Made by a program: the position numbers and the translations under genes | DNA from: an uncultured Macellibacteroides sp. | GTDB taxonomy: Bacteria > Bacteroidota > Bacteroidia > Bacteroidales > Tannerellaceae | Reading direction: 5' to 3' | DNA: 64,000 bases | Assembly (NCBI RefSeq): GCF_963667135.1 | Contig: NZ_OY762974.1 | Location: forward strand, 3,795,054 to 3,859,053 | The notes under the pieces: generated by a model | Seen by the model: only the letters and a program-made list of their open reading frames with translations | Databases searched by the model: none | What the model was told of the DNA's origin: nothing | In this document: piece by piece, positions 7,819 to 16,561 of the stretch | How positions within the stretch are numbered: position 1 is the first letter of the stretch | Layout: every line of letters begins with the position of its first letter

Positions 7819-8853
7819 CTACTTTATAAATCCTTCGGGATACTGCATGGTTACACAATGCAACGATCCATGTTGCTTAATGAGTGGAAGACAGTTGATG
7901 CCCACTATCTCGCGATCGGGAAAAGCTTTTGCCAGCTGAGCTTTTGCCTCTTCGTCTTTCGGAGAATTATAGGTTGGAAGTAATACGGCTCCGTTTATAA
8001 TCAGGAAATTTGCATAGGTTGCAGGTAGGCGTTCGCCGTTCCACTCAACACTATCAGCCATTGGCAGCGGGATCAGCGTATAAGCTGTATCATCGGCCAT
8101 ACGAAAGGCAATAAGCTGTTCTTCCATTTCCTTAAGTTCTGCATAATGTTCATCCTCTTCGTCCTCACACTTAACATAGGCAATGGTGTGATCGTTACAA
8201 AAACGTGCCAGAGTATCTACATGACTATCGGTATCATCACCGGCCAAATAGCCGCTTTCAAGCCATAGGATACGTTTAAATCCGAAAAGATCTTTCAACT
8301 GAAACTCCAACTCTTCGCGGGAAAGATATTCATTACGGTTTAACGAAAGCAAACATTCGGCAGTAGTAAGCAGAGTGCCTTTCCCATCGGATTCCACACT
8401 TCCACCCTCCAATACAAACGGCTGCATATTTAGTGGCAACACTTCATCGTTAAAGGTATCCGCCATAAATAAAAGGCGAGTAATAAGGTTATCTTTATCA
8501 GCTGCATACTTCATTCCCCAACCATTGAATACAAAATCGTAAACTGCGGGTGTTCCATCAATAAAAACGGAAATTCCACCATGATCTCGAGCCCAGGTAT
8601 CGTTTGTTTCCATCTCCCGGAATATAATACGGTCGTAATCCACTTCTCCCAACTGCTGCTTAACCTCTTCTTTGTTGGTACAAACAATAAGAAGACGCTC
8701 GCGTTTGATAATTTCGCGTGCAATTGATACAAAACAGGGAATTACCTCCCCGAGGATAGGCGCCCAATCAGTGTCCTCATGGGGCCATGTTAGCTGAACA
8801 GCACTCTGAGGAGCCCATTCGGCTGGAAACAGGATGTTCATATCTTCTTTCAT
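7819..8853 (-). CDS. aguA: agmatine deiminase
   Basis: Converts agmatine to N-carbamoylputrescine and ammonia. The 344-aa protein belongs to the guanidino-modifying (porphyromonas-type peptidylarginine deiminase) superfamily. It shows the substrate Asp/Glu region NDTWARDHGG, the histidine region DDTDSHVDTLARF and the catalytic cysteine Cys333 in HGSLHCVTMQYP near the C-terminus. It is the first gene of a leftward operon aguA-aguB-pabB-pabC with one-base gaps. A TAnnTTTG promoter lies 37 nt upstream. The absence of an extended N-terminal signal argues for a cytosolic agmatine enzyme, not a secreted peptidylarginine deiminase. Confidence 0.96.
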   Translation of the reverse strand: MKEDMNILFPAEWAPQSAVQLTWPHEDTDWAPILGEVIPCFVSIAREIIKRERLLIVCTNKEEVKQQLGEVDYDRIIFREMETNDTWARDHGGISVFIDGTPAVYDFVFNGWGMKYAADKDNLITRLLFMADTFNDEVLPLNMQPFVLEGGSVESDGKGTLLTTAECLLSLNRNEYLSREELEFQLKDLFGFKRILWLESGYLAGDDTDSHVDTLARFCNDHTIAYVKCEDEEDEHYAELKEMEEQLIAFRMADDTAYTLIPLPMADSVEWNGERLPATYANFLIINGAVLLPTYNSPKDEEAKAQLAKAFPDREIVGINCLPLIKQHGSLHCVTMQYPEGFIK

Positions 8854-8889
8854 CTTTCTATTCTGTTTTTATTTCCCTATTCTTGAGGA

Positions 8890-8897
8890 CAAAGATA
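8890..8897 (-). promoter_or_regulatory. -7 promoter element for the aguA-aguB-pabB-pabC operon
   Basis: The minus strand reads TATCTTTG upstream of aguA. Confidence 0.65.
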
Positions 8898-8913
8898 CAA
8901 AAGATAGTTGTAA

Positions 8914-8953
8914 AAAAAGAAAGTGGCAGTACTTTCGGAAAAGTACTGCCACT
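8914..8953 (-). terminator. Rho-independent terminator of the GH97 gene
   Basis: A perfect 14-bp stem (8922-8935 with 8940-8953) with a four-base loop, followed on the minus strand by TTTCTTTTTTT. It separates the GH97 transcript from the aguA promoter. Confidence 0.9.
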
Positions 8954-8979
8954 ATAATAATAATTAAATTCGAGTTCTG

Positions 8980-10971
8980 TTATTTGTAAATATGCGCAGC
9001 AAAACCTCCACCGGGAGCCATTTTAATTTTCAGCTTCTTGTTAGCAGGCATCGTAATTACTTCTTTCTTATAATCCCGGCCAGCTCTGTCTGCATTCACT
9101 CCGTCTTTAAATATCTCGGCTTTAAAGTTACCTTCGCCCAGGAACGAAAGATCAAGTTCCATTTCTCGTGCATCCCAATTTGTAAGAGCTCCTACATACC
9201 AGTCGTTTCCGTGTTTGCGGGCAATAGCCACATATTCAGAAACCTTTCCGTCAAGAGCAACTGTCTGATCCCATACAGTAGGAACAGTAGCAATAAACTT
9301 GGTACATTCTTCTTCCTGCATGTAGTTGGATGGATTATCACACAACATATTAAACGGAGATTCAAAAATAACATAAGTTGCAAGTTGGCGACAACGTGTA
9401 CCCTGACTCATTGGCTCTGAGTTGATTGGACGAAAACTACCTCGGGCCGCATTGCGCATCGCTCCCTGAGTATAATCCATCGGCCCTGCAATCATACGGA
9501 TAAAGGGGATTGTCACATCGTAAGTAACCATATCGTACGATTCGGGCGACCATTTCAATTGTTCAAGTCCGTTTACTCCTTCATAATTAATTACGTTTGG
9601 ATAAGTACGGTTCAATCCGGTTGGTTTGAATACTCCGTGAAAGTCTACCATCATTTTGTATTTGGCACACACTTCAGCTGCCTTGTAAAGGAAGTTAACC
9701 ATCACCTGATCATCGCGGTCCATAAAGTCAACCTTAAAGCCCTTAACTCCCATTTCGGAATAATGCTTTACCACATTTTCCATATCACGATGAAAAGCCC
9801 AGTAACCTGCCCAAAGGATAATATCTACGTTCTTTGATTTACCATAAGCAACCAACTCTTTAATATCAATTTCAGGAACAACCTGCATAAGGTCTGCCTG
9901 CATATTTACAGACCAACCTTCGTCCAGAATTACATAGCCAATACCGTGTGCCGAAGCAAAATCAATATAATATTTATAGGTCTCATTATTAATGCCTGCT
10001 TTGAAATCTACACCGTAAATATTCCAGTCGTTCCACCAATCCCAAGCTACTTTTCCCGGTTTAATCCAGGAAACATCACCAGCACGGTTAGGAGAAGCCA
10101 AACGAAATACCATATCATTATCGGCCAATTGCTTATCGCTTTCTGAAACAATAAACGCACGCCAAGGGAATGCTCTTGTACCGGACGTTTTGGCAATAAA
10201 GCTTTCTCGCTCTCTGACAAGTTTTTGCAGTTGATTATGTCCACCCTGTTCAACAACTTTAGGACAAGGTGCGTGAACAGCTTTTAATGATGGTTTGTCT
10301 GTAGTGTTATTCAGAAATAAACCGGGAAAATCTTCCAGATCAGCTTCGGTTATACACAGTTTTTTTCCGTTATCCAAAGATACAAGAAACGGAAGAATCA
10401 TCAATCTTTTATCGTTAAGCTTTGTGATAGGTTCATTTACATAGGGCTGTTCGAAAGAGTTGAAGTATTGTTCTTCGAAAGTGGCAGCTCTGCTGTTTAC
10501 ATAAGGAGCAAAAGTGAAATAATCCTTACTGAAATTATAAGAGGTTTCTTCGGCCGTTACAACGATTTCTCCTTTTTTCTTTGTAACAAACCGGTAGGCC
10601 AATCCATCATTATAAGCTCTGAATTCAACAGAATAATTCCCTTTAAACAAAAGAGTCATCGCATTGTAGGCATCGGTAACTGCCGTTTTCTTATAAAACT
10701 GCGCAGGGATTATTTTATTAACAGTACCCTTGGTAACCTTGGATACCTTTGGGTCGGCTCCCAATACTTCACCCCCCTGAAGCGACATGGAAATAGGCGA
10801 AAGGGCCAACACTTCAGTACCATCATGCGAGACAGAAAATTCGATGGATTTGTCTACTTCTACTAAAGCCTTTAATTTACCGTCGGGCGATTGTAACTGG
10901 TAACTTTTTTGAGCCAGCAGATTAATGCCCCCAGCTAAAAACAAGGTTAAACATAAAACTTTTACATTCAT
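8980..10971 (-). CDS. GH97 family glycoside hydrolase, probable retaining alpha-galactosidase
   Basis: A 663-aa secreted enzyme with a signal peptide (cut near LLAQ, residue 20), an N-terminal GH97 beta-sandwich and a (beta/alpha)8 domain. The family splits into inverting (SusB-type) and retaining members. Here KVDFMDRDD supplies an Asp at position 415 where retaining enzymes have their nucleophile, and Glu470 (EGVNGLE) is a candidate acid/base. These positions agree with what I remember for the B. thetaiotaomicron retaining alpha-galactosidase. SusB-type alpha-glucosidase is therefore less likely. It probably acts in the periplasm on oligosaccharides. It is divergent from the SGNH hydrolase gene; no susC/susD pair is nearby. 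Confidence 0.92.
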   Translation of the reverse strand: MNVKVLCLTLFLAGGINLLAQKSYQLQSPDGKLKALVEVDKSIEFSVSHDGTEVLALSPISMSLQGGEVLGADPKVSKVTKGTVNKIIPAQFYKKTAVTDAYNAMTLLFKGNYSVEFRAYNDGLAYRFVTKKKGEIVVTAEETSYNFSKDYFTFAPYVNSRAATFEEQYFNSFEQPYVNEPITKLNDKRLMILPFLVSLDNGKKLCITEADLEDFPGLFLNNTTDKPSLKAVHAPCPKVVEQGGHNQLQKLVRERESFIAKTSGTRAFPWRAFIVSESDKQLADNDMVFRLASPNRAGDVSWIKPGKVAWDWWNDWNIYGVDFKAGINNETYKYYIDFASAHGIGYVILDEGWSVNMQADLMQVVPEIDIKELVAYGKSKNVDIILWAGYWAFHRDMENVVKHYSEMGVKGFKVDFMDRDDQVMVNFLYKAAEVCAKYKMMVDFHGVFKPTGLNRTYPNVINYEGVNGLEQLKWSPESYDMVTYDVTIPFIRMIAGPMDYTQGAMRNAARGSFRPINSEPMSQGTRCRQLATYVIFESPFNMLCDNPSNYMQEEECTKFIATVPTVWDQTVALDGKVSEYVAIARKHGNDWYVGALTNWDAREMELDLSFLGEGNFKAEIFKDGVNADRAGRDYKKEVITMPANKKLKIKMAPGGGFAAHIYK

Positions 10972-10998
10972 GGTTTATTCAATTATAATTTAATTTTG

Positions 10999-11006
10999 CA
11001 AATATA
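10999..11006 (-). promoter_or_regulatory. -7 promoter element for the GH97 gene
   Basis: The minus strand reads TATATTTG, 27 nt upstream of the ATG at 10971. Confidence 0.65.
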
Positions 11007-11042
11007 AGGGGATTTGAAAAGAAACTGTTATTGAAAATCGAT

Positions 11043-11050
11043 TATCTTTG
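11043..11050 (+). promoter_or_regulatory. -7 promoter element for the double-SGNH hydrolase gene
   Basis: TATCTTTG, 30 nt before the ATG at 11081. It overlaps a possible upstream TTG start at 11048, which rules that start out. Confidence 0.65.
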
Positions 11051-11080
11051 CCCCAAGTTATACGATTAATTTATAATATT

Positions 11081-12820
11081 ATGCTAAACGCTAAATTGTT
11101 TAATCTTTTAATCTTTTGCCTTACTCTCTTACCTGCAAATGCTCAAACAAAATGGTACTCCCCAATGGAGGCAGGGTTTCCGGTTGTTCAGAATCAAGGA
11201 TGGATAAAAGAACTTGGCAATACTTATTCGCGTTTGCCTCGAAGGGCAGAGGTCGAAGTCCGCAAACCGTTATGGAATCTTTCACTTAATTCGGCAGGGT
11301 TAGCTATTCACTTCTATTCAAATGCTCCTGAAATAAAAGTACGATATGGTGTATCCGGTCCTTTATCAATGCCTCATATGCCTAATACAGGTGTTTCAGG
11401 CATAGATCTATATGGAATAGACAGTGATGGAAATTGGATGAATGCCTCTGGAAGTTACCAATGGGGTGACACTATTAGCTACACATTTACAAATATAGGG
11501 AAAGATAAATTTCACAACTGGGGATTCGAATATAGGCTCTATCTCCCACTCTATAACACCGTTAAGTGGTTACAAGTTGGTGTACCGGAAAATACCGAAC
11601 TGAAATTTATCCCGGTTAGAGAAGAAAAACCCATTGTAGCCTATGGCACTTCCATTACCCAAGGGGCATGTGCTTCGCGACCTGCAATGGCGTGGACAAA
11701 TATTGTTTCTCGCACGTTGGATTATCCACTAATTAATCTGGGATTCTCAGGTAACGGCAAATTAGAAAAAGAGGTTATTAATTACCTTAACGAATTGGAT
11801 GCGAAACTGTACATTTTAGATTGTCTCCCCAATCTCACCCAATCCAATGATAATGAAGCTTATATTCGTATAATCGAAGCAGTTAAGCAAATAAGATCCA
11901 AACACGCAACACCAATTTTATTGGTAGAGCATGCAGGATATAGCAACAGTAGCTTGGATAGCCTACGAATGAAAGATTACACTCGTTTAAATAAAGCTTC
12001 CCAGATGGCTTTTAAAGCTTTGCAAACCGAAGGAATTAAAGATATTTGGTATCTGTCTAACAAAGACTTGAAGTTCTCGACCGACGGATGGGTAGACTAT
12101 GTGCATCCATCAGACTTGGGTATGCAAAATTATGCGGATACATATTGCAAGATCATTCGTGAAATTCTGCATATGCCTGTTGGCAATACGGTTACCACTA
12201 ATCCTGTAACCCAAAGACGGGAACCCGATAATTACGAATGGCAGGCACGTCACCGAGAAATTCTTACTCTAAACAGAACAAATCCTCCGAAAGCAATTGT
12301 ATTAGGAAATTCTATTATGCACTTTTGGGGAGGCGAACCTAAAGGTCCTCATGCAACCGGAAAGGATAGCTGGGAAGCTGTAATGAAGCCCGCGGGGTTC
12401 AGAAATTTAGGATATGGCTGGGATCGTATTGAAAACGTTCTCTGGCGTGTATATCATGGCGAATTAGATGGCTTCAATGCCGAAAAGGTAGTAATTAAAA
12501 TTGGCACAAACAACCTGGGTACACACAGCGACGACGAGATAATGAATGGTCTTCGTTTTTTGCTGAAAGCTATCCGCCAGCGTCAAACCGAAGCTAAAAT
12601 AAAGGTTGTAGGCATTCTTCCTCGCCGTGATACGGAAAATAAGGTAGCAGACCTGAACAAGCGAATTCAGTTACTGGCCAAAGAGGACGGATATTCTTTC
12701 ACTGATGTAAGTAGATTCCTTCTGCTTTCAAATGGGAAAATTGATGAAACCCTTTTTACTGACGGTTTACATCCAAATGCCAAAGGGTATAGTCTGATAG
12801 CTAAAGAAATTGCAGAATAA
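11081..12820 (+). CDS. secreted protein with two SGNH/GDSL hydrolase domains
   Basis: A 579-aa protein with a signal peptide (MLNAKLFNLLIF... ending near ANAQ). After an N-terminal beta-sandwich (about residues 20-180) comes a first SGNH hydrolase: Ser in YGTSITQG, Gly in GFSGNG, and the Asp-x-x-His pair in WVDYVHPSD. A second SGNH domain occupies the C-terminal third: GNSIMHFWGG, GYGWDRIENV, IGTNNLG and DGLHPNAKGY. Both domains keep their catalytic motifs, so they may remove two different ester groups, for example acetyl groups from glycans. That is inference. Start choice: a TTG start at 11048 lies inside the promoter. Terminator and stop codon overlap. Confidence 0.88.
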   Translation: MLNAKLFNLLIFCLTLLPANAQTKWYSPMEAGFPVVQNQGWIKELGNTYSRLPRRAEVEVRKPLWNLSLNSAGLAIHFYSNAPEIKVRYGVSGPLSMPHMPNTGVSGIDLYGIDSDGNWMNASGSYQWGDTISYTFTNIGKDKFHNWGFEYRLYLPLYNTVKWLQVGVPENTELKFIPVREEKPIVAYGTSITQGACASRPAMAWTNIVSRTLDYPLINLGFSGNGKLEKEVINYLNELDAKLYILDCLPNLTQSNDNEAYIRIIEAVKQIRSKHATPILLVEHAGYSNSSLDSLRMKDYTRLNKASQMAFKALQTEGIKDIWYLSNKDLKFSTDGWVDYVHPSDLGMQNYADTYCKIIREILHMPVGNTVTTNPVTQRREPDNYEWQARHREILTLNRTNPPKAIVLGNSIMHFWGGEPKGPHATGKDSWEAVMKPAGFRNLGYGWDRIENVLWRVYHGELDGFNAEKVVIKIGTNNLGTHSDDEIMNGLRFLLKAIRQRQTEAKIKVVGILPRRDTENKVADLNKRIQLLAKEDGYSFTDVSRFLLLSNGKIDETLFTDGLHPNAKGYSLIAKEIAE

Positions 12821-12834
12821 TCTGCAATTTCTTT
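12803..12834 (+). terminator. bidirectional terminator overlapping the stop codon
   Basis: A perfect 14-bp stem (12803-12816 with 12821-12834). The four-base ATAA loop contains the TAA stop of the hydrolase gene, so the last codons form the 5' arm. It sits between convergent genes and can serve both. Confidence 0.75.
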
Positions 12835-12853
12835 CCTGATTGGATACAATCTT

Positions 12854-13303
12854 TCAGGGATTCATTATTAATTCTTGCGAAGGAACTGGCTTGATATATT
12901 CATTTACAACACAGAATGTACCAGATGCTTTCCCTACCAATATTTCATCGCAATAAACTTCACATTCGCAAAATTGGACTCTTTTGCCCGATTTGATTAC
13001 ATAGCCTTTAGCAATAAGTTCTTTTCCCCATGCGGCACGTAAAAAGGAGACCTTAAGTTCCGCGGTAAGTACATCATGAGAAACAGGGGTTACTGTATAG
13101 GCTGCAAAACCAGCAATCGTATCTGCAAGGGCAGCCACTACCCCTCCGTGTATTACTCCACTATATTGTTTTTGTTCATCTACTAAAGGCATTTTAGCGA
13201 CAACTTTACCTTCTTCAACACTTGTAAATTCAATTCCAAGGTGATTTAAATATGGATTTTCTTTAACCCGGGTAATCATCTTCGACTTTATCTCTGCATC
13301 CAT
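12854..13303 (-). CDS. PaaI-family hotdog-fold thioesterase
   Basis: A 149-aa cytosolic protein with one hotdog domain. GVIHGGVVAALADTIAGFAA is the characteristic helix and active-site stretch of the PaaI/YbgC-like acyl-CoA thioesterases. The following KVSFLRAAWGKELIAKGYV is the core strand pair. It hydrolyses an acyl-CoA or aryl-CoA that cannot be identified here. It is monocistronic and divergent from glnS, with a -7 element TAATTTTG upstream. Confidence 0.9.
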   Translation of the reverse strand: MDAEIKSKMITRVKENPYLNHLGIEFTSVEEGKVVAKMPLVDEQKQYSGVIHGGVVAALADTIAGFAAYTVTPVSHDVLTAELKVSFLRAAWGKELIAKGYVIKSGKRVQFCECEVYCDEILVGKASGTFCVVNEYIKPVPSQELIMNP

Positions 13304-13320
13304 TTTGTTCTTTTTGGGCG

Positions 13321-13328
13321 CAAAATTA
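13321..13328 (-). promoter_or_regulatory. -7 promoter element for the thioesterase gene
   Basis: The minus strand reads TAATTTTG, 18 nt upstream of the start at 13303. Confidence 0.55.
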
Positions 13329-13350
13329 GTTAATTCAACAAAGAAAACCC

Positions 13351-13358
13351 TATCTTTG
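13351..13358 (+). promoter_or_regulatory. -7 promoter element for glnS
   Basis: TATCTTTG, 43 nt upstream of the glnS ATG. Back-to-back with the thioesterase promoter. Confidence 0.65.
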
Positions 13359-13400
13359 TGGTTTAAAAAAAGAATAATATATTATTATACTTTGTGACGT

Positions 13401-15107
13401 ATGAGCGATATAAACATTATTAAGGAAGAAGAAAGTAAAAAGAGTCTTAACTTCATTGAGGCTTTCGTAGAAAGCGATTTGGCCGAAGGTAAAAACGGAA
13501 AAAGAATTCAAACTCGTTTTCCGCCGGAACCCAATGGATATTTACATATCGGACATGCAAAGGCCATATGCCTCGACTTCGGTATTGCCGAAAATTATAA
13601 TGGAATTTGTAACCTCCGTTTCGATGATACAAATCCTGTTAAGGAAGATGTGGAGTATGTAGATTCTATCAAAGAAGATATTGAATGGCTTGGTTTTCAC
13701 TGGGGAAACATTTACTATGCCTCTGATTACTTTCAGCAGGTATGGGATTTTGCTGTAAAATTAATTAAGGAAGGCAAAGCCTATGTAGACGAACAGAGCG
13801 CCGAACTTATCGCCCAGCAAAAAGGGACTCCTACGCAACCAGGAATCAACAGTCCATTCAGAGATCGCCCTATCGAAGAAAGTCTTGATTTATTCCGCCG
13901 TATGAATGAAGGCGAGTTTGAAGAAGGCAGCATGATACTTCGTGCCAAAATTGATATGGCTTCCAGTAATATGCATTTCCGCGACCCGATTATATATCGT
14001 ATCATCAAACACCCACATCATCGTACCGGTACGCAATGGAAAGCATATCCCATGTACGATTTTGCCCATGGTCAGAGCGACTATTTTGAAGGGGTTACCC
14101 ATTCTTTGTGTACGCTGGAATTCGAGGTTCACCGTCCTTTATATGATTATTTCATTGATCAGCTTAAGGAAAGCGATGATTACCGCCCCCGGCAGATTGA
14201 GTTCAACCGGCTAAATCTTACGTATACAGTAATGAGTAAACGCAAATTACTCCAACTGGTGAAAGAAGGTTTGGTAAATGGTTGGGACGATCCTCGTATG
14301 CCTACTATTTGCGGATATCGCCGCAGAGGTTTCACATCTTCATCGATACGTAGTTTCATTAATAAAATTGGATATACAAAATACGATGGTATTATTGATG
14401 TGGCTCTTTTGGAACATGCCGTTCGCGAAGATCTAAATGCTACAGCTCAACGAGTATCAGCAGTTTTGGATCCTGTTAAGCTCATCCTCACCAACTACCC
14501 CGAAGGTAAAGTTGAGATGATGGAAGCTGTAAACAATCCGGAAAACCCATCACAGGGAAGTCACGAGATTGCATTCACCAGAGAACTTTTTATCGAAAGA
14601 GAAGATTTTATGGAAGATGCACCCAAAAAGTTTTTCCGTATGACTCCTGGTCAGGACGTTCGTCTGAAAAGTGCCTATATCGTAAAATGTACCGGATGTA
14701 AGAAGAATGCCAACGGCGAAATTGAAGAAATCTATGCAGAATATGATGAGATGACTAAAAGTGGTATGCCCGACAGCAATCGCAAAGTAAAAGGAACTCT
14801 CCACTGGGTTTCGGCTCAACACAGTCTGCCTGCAGAGGTTCGTATATACGATCGCTTGTTTACAGTTGAAAATCCAGCTGAAGAAAAAGACAAAGATTTT
14901 CTTGAGCTGCTTAATCCTGATTCTCTTAAAGTTTTAACAAACTGTCGTGTTGAAGCGGAACTTCAGCATGCCAAGCCTTTAGATAATTTCCAGTTCCAGC
15001 GTCTTGGTTATTTCAATGTTGACCCAGACAGCAGAGAAGGTAAGCTTGTTTTCAATCGTACCGTATCCCTGAAAGATACATGGAGTAAAGTAAAAGACAA
15101 ATCGTAA
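13401..15107 (+). CDS. glnS: glutaminyl-tRNA synthetase
   Basis: Class I synthetase charging tRNA-Gln with glutamine. At 568 aa it has the bacterial GlnRS length. The ATP-binding HIGH motif is at residues 49-52 (FPPEPNGYLHIGHAKA) and the KMSKS equivalent is TVMSKRKLLQLV near residue 277. FDDTNPVKEDVEYVDSI and LEFEVHRPLYDYFIDQL are GlnRS-type. The C-terminal beta-barrel anticodon-binding domain is complete. GlnRS in place of the GatCAB route is usual for Bacteroidetes. It heads an apparent operon with a TPR protein (17-nt gap) and a DUF368 transporter. Confidence 0.98.
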   Translation: MSDINIIKEEESKKSLNFIEAFVESDLAEGKNGKRIQTRFPPEPNGYLHIGHAKAICLDFGIAENYNGICNLRFDDTNPVKEDVEYVDSIKEDIEWLGFHWGNIYYASDYFQQVWDFAVKLIKEGKAYVDEQSAELIAQQKGTPTQPGINSPFRDRPIEESLDLFRRMNEGEFEEGSMILRAKIDMASSNMHFRDPIIYRIIKHPHHRTGTQWKAYPMYDFAHGQSDYFEGVTHSLCTLEFEVHRPLYDYFIDQLKESDDYRPRQIEFNRLNLTYTVMSKRKLLQLVKEGLVNGWDDPRMPTICGYRRRGFTSSSIRSFINKIGYTKYDGIIDVALLEHAVREDLNATAQRVSAVLDPVKLILTNYPEGKVEMMEAVNNPENPSQGSHEIAFTRELFIEREDFMEDAPKKFFRMTPGQDVRLKSAYIVKCTGCKKNANGEIEEIYAEYDEMTKSGMPDSNRKVKGTLHWVSAQHSLPAEVRIYDRLFTVENPAEEKDKDFLELLNPDSLKVLTNCRVEAELQHAKPLDNFQFQRLGYFNVDPDSREGKLVFNRTVSLKDTWSKVKDKS

Positions 15108-15124
15108 TATTTTTTAGTATATAA

Positions 15125-16558
15125 ATGAAGAATGAAAACATTTCGCGCTTGTTTGAAAAGTTCAAAGCAAGTATAGCGGAAGGGAAAGATCCCTATTTCG
15201 ATGCAGATGAAATAGAGGATCTTTTAGATGGAATTAGTGATGAAGACGCAGAAGAATATTTAAGCCCGATTTTAGATTTGGGTCTAAAACTTCATCCGGA
15301 AAACCAATCCTTACTGATTAAGAGAGTTGAACGAGAATGTTTCAATGAAAACTATGAAGCAGCCCTAAAGTACGCTGATGAAATAGGATATATAAATGAT
15401 CCGGATCTTCATTTGGCTCGTATGGAGTGTTATTGTTTTATGAAGCAATATTTTAAAGTAAACACCTATTTGGATAGTCTTGAAAAAGATGACAATGATG
15501 ATCTTAAAGAAATATATGAGTCATTTGCGTCTCTACTGGCAGATAACGATTTTCCTGTTGAAGGTATAAATCTGACAACACGAGGATTGAAACTGTTTCC
15601 GGATAACAGACATTTGAAAGAATCTCTCTTATATTTCTTACATGTTACTGACAAGGATAAGGAAGCTATTGTTTTAGCAAATGAGTTGATTGATAATAAT
15701 CCATATTCGTATAAAGTATGGCTCCTTTTAGGGACGATATATACCAAGCTATCGGAATATGAGAAAGCCGTTGAGGCTCTTGATTTTGCTCTTACATGTA
15801 AAGAAGGTGATAGCGAAGCAAAAAAGATGAAGGCATATTGCCTGATGGAAAACGAGAGCTATGATAAGGCGATTGAGGTGTATCTTGAAATTATCAGAGA
15901 AACGCCAGATGGTTCTATTCAACCTTTGCTTGCAAATTGCTATATTGCAACCGAACAATTTGAAAAAGCATACACCCTCCTTAAGTCAATACTTGAGGTT
16001 TACGGAGACAGAAATGATCCGGCAATATTAGGTGGGTATCTTCATTCCTGCGCGCAATTAGATTTGGACAACGAAGTAATGGAAGTAGTTAAACTAAAGG
16101 CAAAAAGGTATCCTGAAGTTAAAGAGTTTACTTTAATGGAAATGATGTTCAACAAACTATTTTCCCACGAGTCTGACGAGTCTAATATTAACAGGGAAAT
16201 AGATAAAATTAGAATTGATTGTGGTGAAAAGAAAAATGTTTATGAATCCGTATTGTTCATACAAGGTTTAACTAGTTTTCATTCTGGAAATAGTAAACAT
16301 GCTATCAAATTATTTGAAGCTCTTGAACAATCAAATTCTGAATTTCCGCTACTTCGCCTGCTTTTAGCAAAAACCTATTTGGAAACAGGAAACAAAGAAA
16401 AATTCACGAAACAAGTGGCTCTGATAGAAAAGAATGATTTTATTGAGCTATTTCGTTACGAAAATTCCCTTAATTCGATAAATCCTAATTTTAAAGGGAG
16501 AAAACATCTCCAGATTCTATCGAAACGTTATTTATTGAAGAAAGAAAACAGCAATTAG
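15125..16558 (+). CDS. tetratricopeptide-repeat protein
   Basis: A 477-aa acidic protein without a signal peptide or membrane segment, made almost wholly of helical TPR-like repeats. Examples are WLLLGTIYTKLSEYEKAVEA and PLLANCYIATEQFEKAYTLL. It is probably a cytosolic scaffold or adaptor. The partner is unknown. The gene is three bases from the DUF368 gene and 17 nt after glnS, so the three are most likely cotranscribed. Confidence 0.88.
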   Translation: MKNENISRLFEKFKASIAEGKDPYFDADEIEDLLDGISDEDAEEYLSPILDLGLKLHPENQSLLIKRVERECFNENYEAALKYADEIGYINDPDLHLARMECYCFMKQYFKVNTYLDSLEKDDNDDLKEIYESFASLLADNDFPVEGINLTTRGLKLFPDNRHLKESLLYFLHVTDKDKEAIVLANELIDNNPYSYKVWLLLGTIYTKLSEYEKAVEALDFALTCKEGDSEAKKMKAYCLMENESYDKAIEVYLEIIRETPDGSIQPLLANCYIATEQFEKAYTLLKSILEVYGDRNDPAILGGYLHSCAQLDLDNEVMEVVKLKAKRYPEVKEFTLMEMMFNKLFSHESDESNINREIDKIRIDCGEKKNVYESVLFIQGLTSFHSGNSKHAIKLFEALEQSNSEFPLLRLLLAKTYLETGNKEKFTKQVALIEKNDFIELFRYENSLNSINPNFKGRKHLQILSKRYLLKKENSN

Positions 16559-16561
16559 TAT

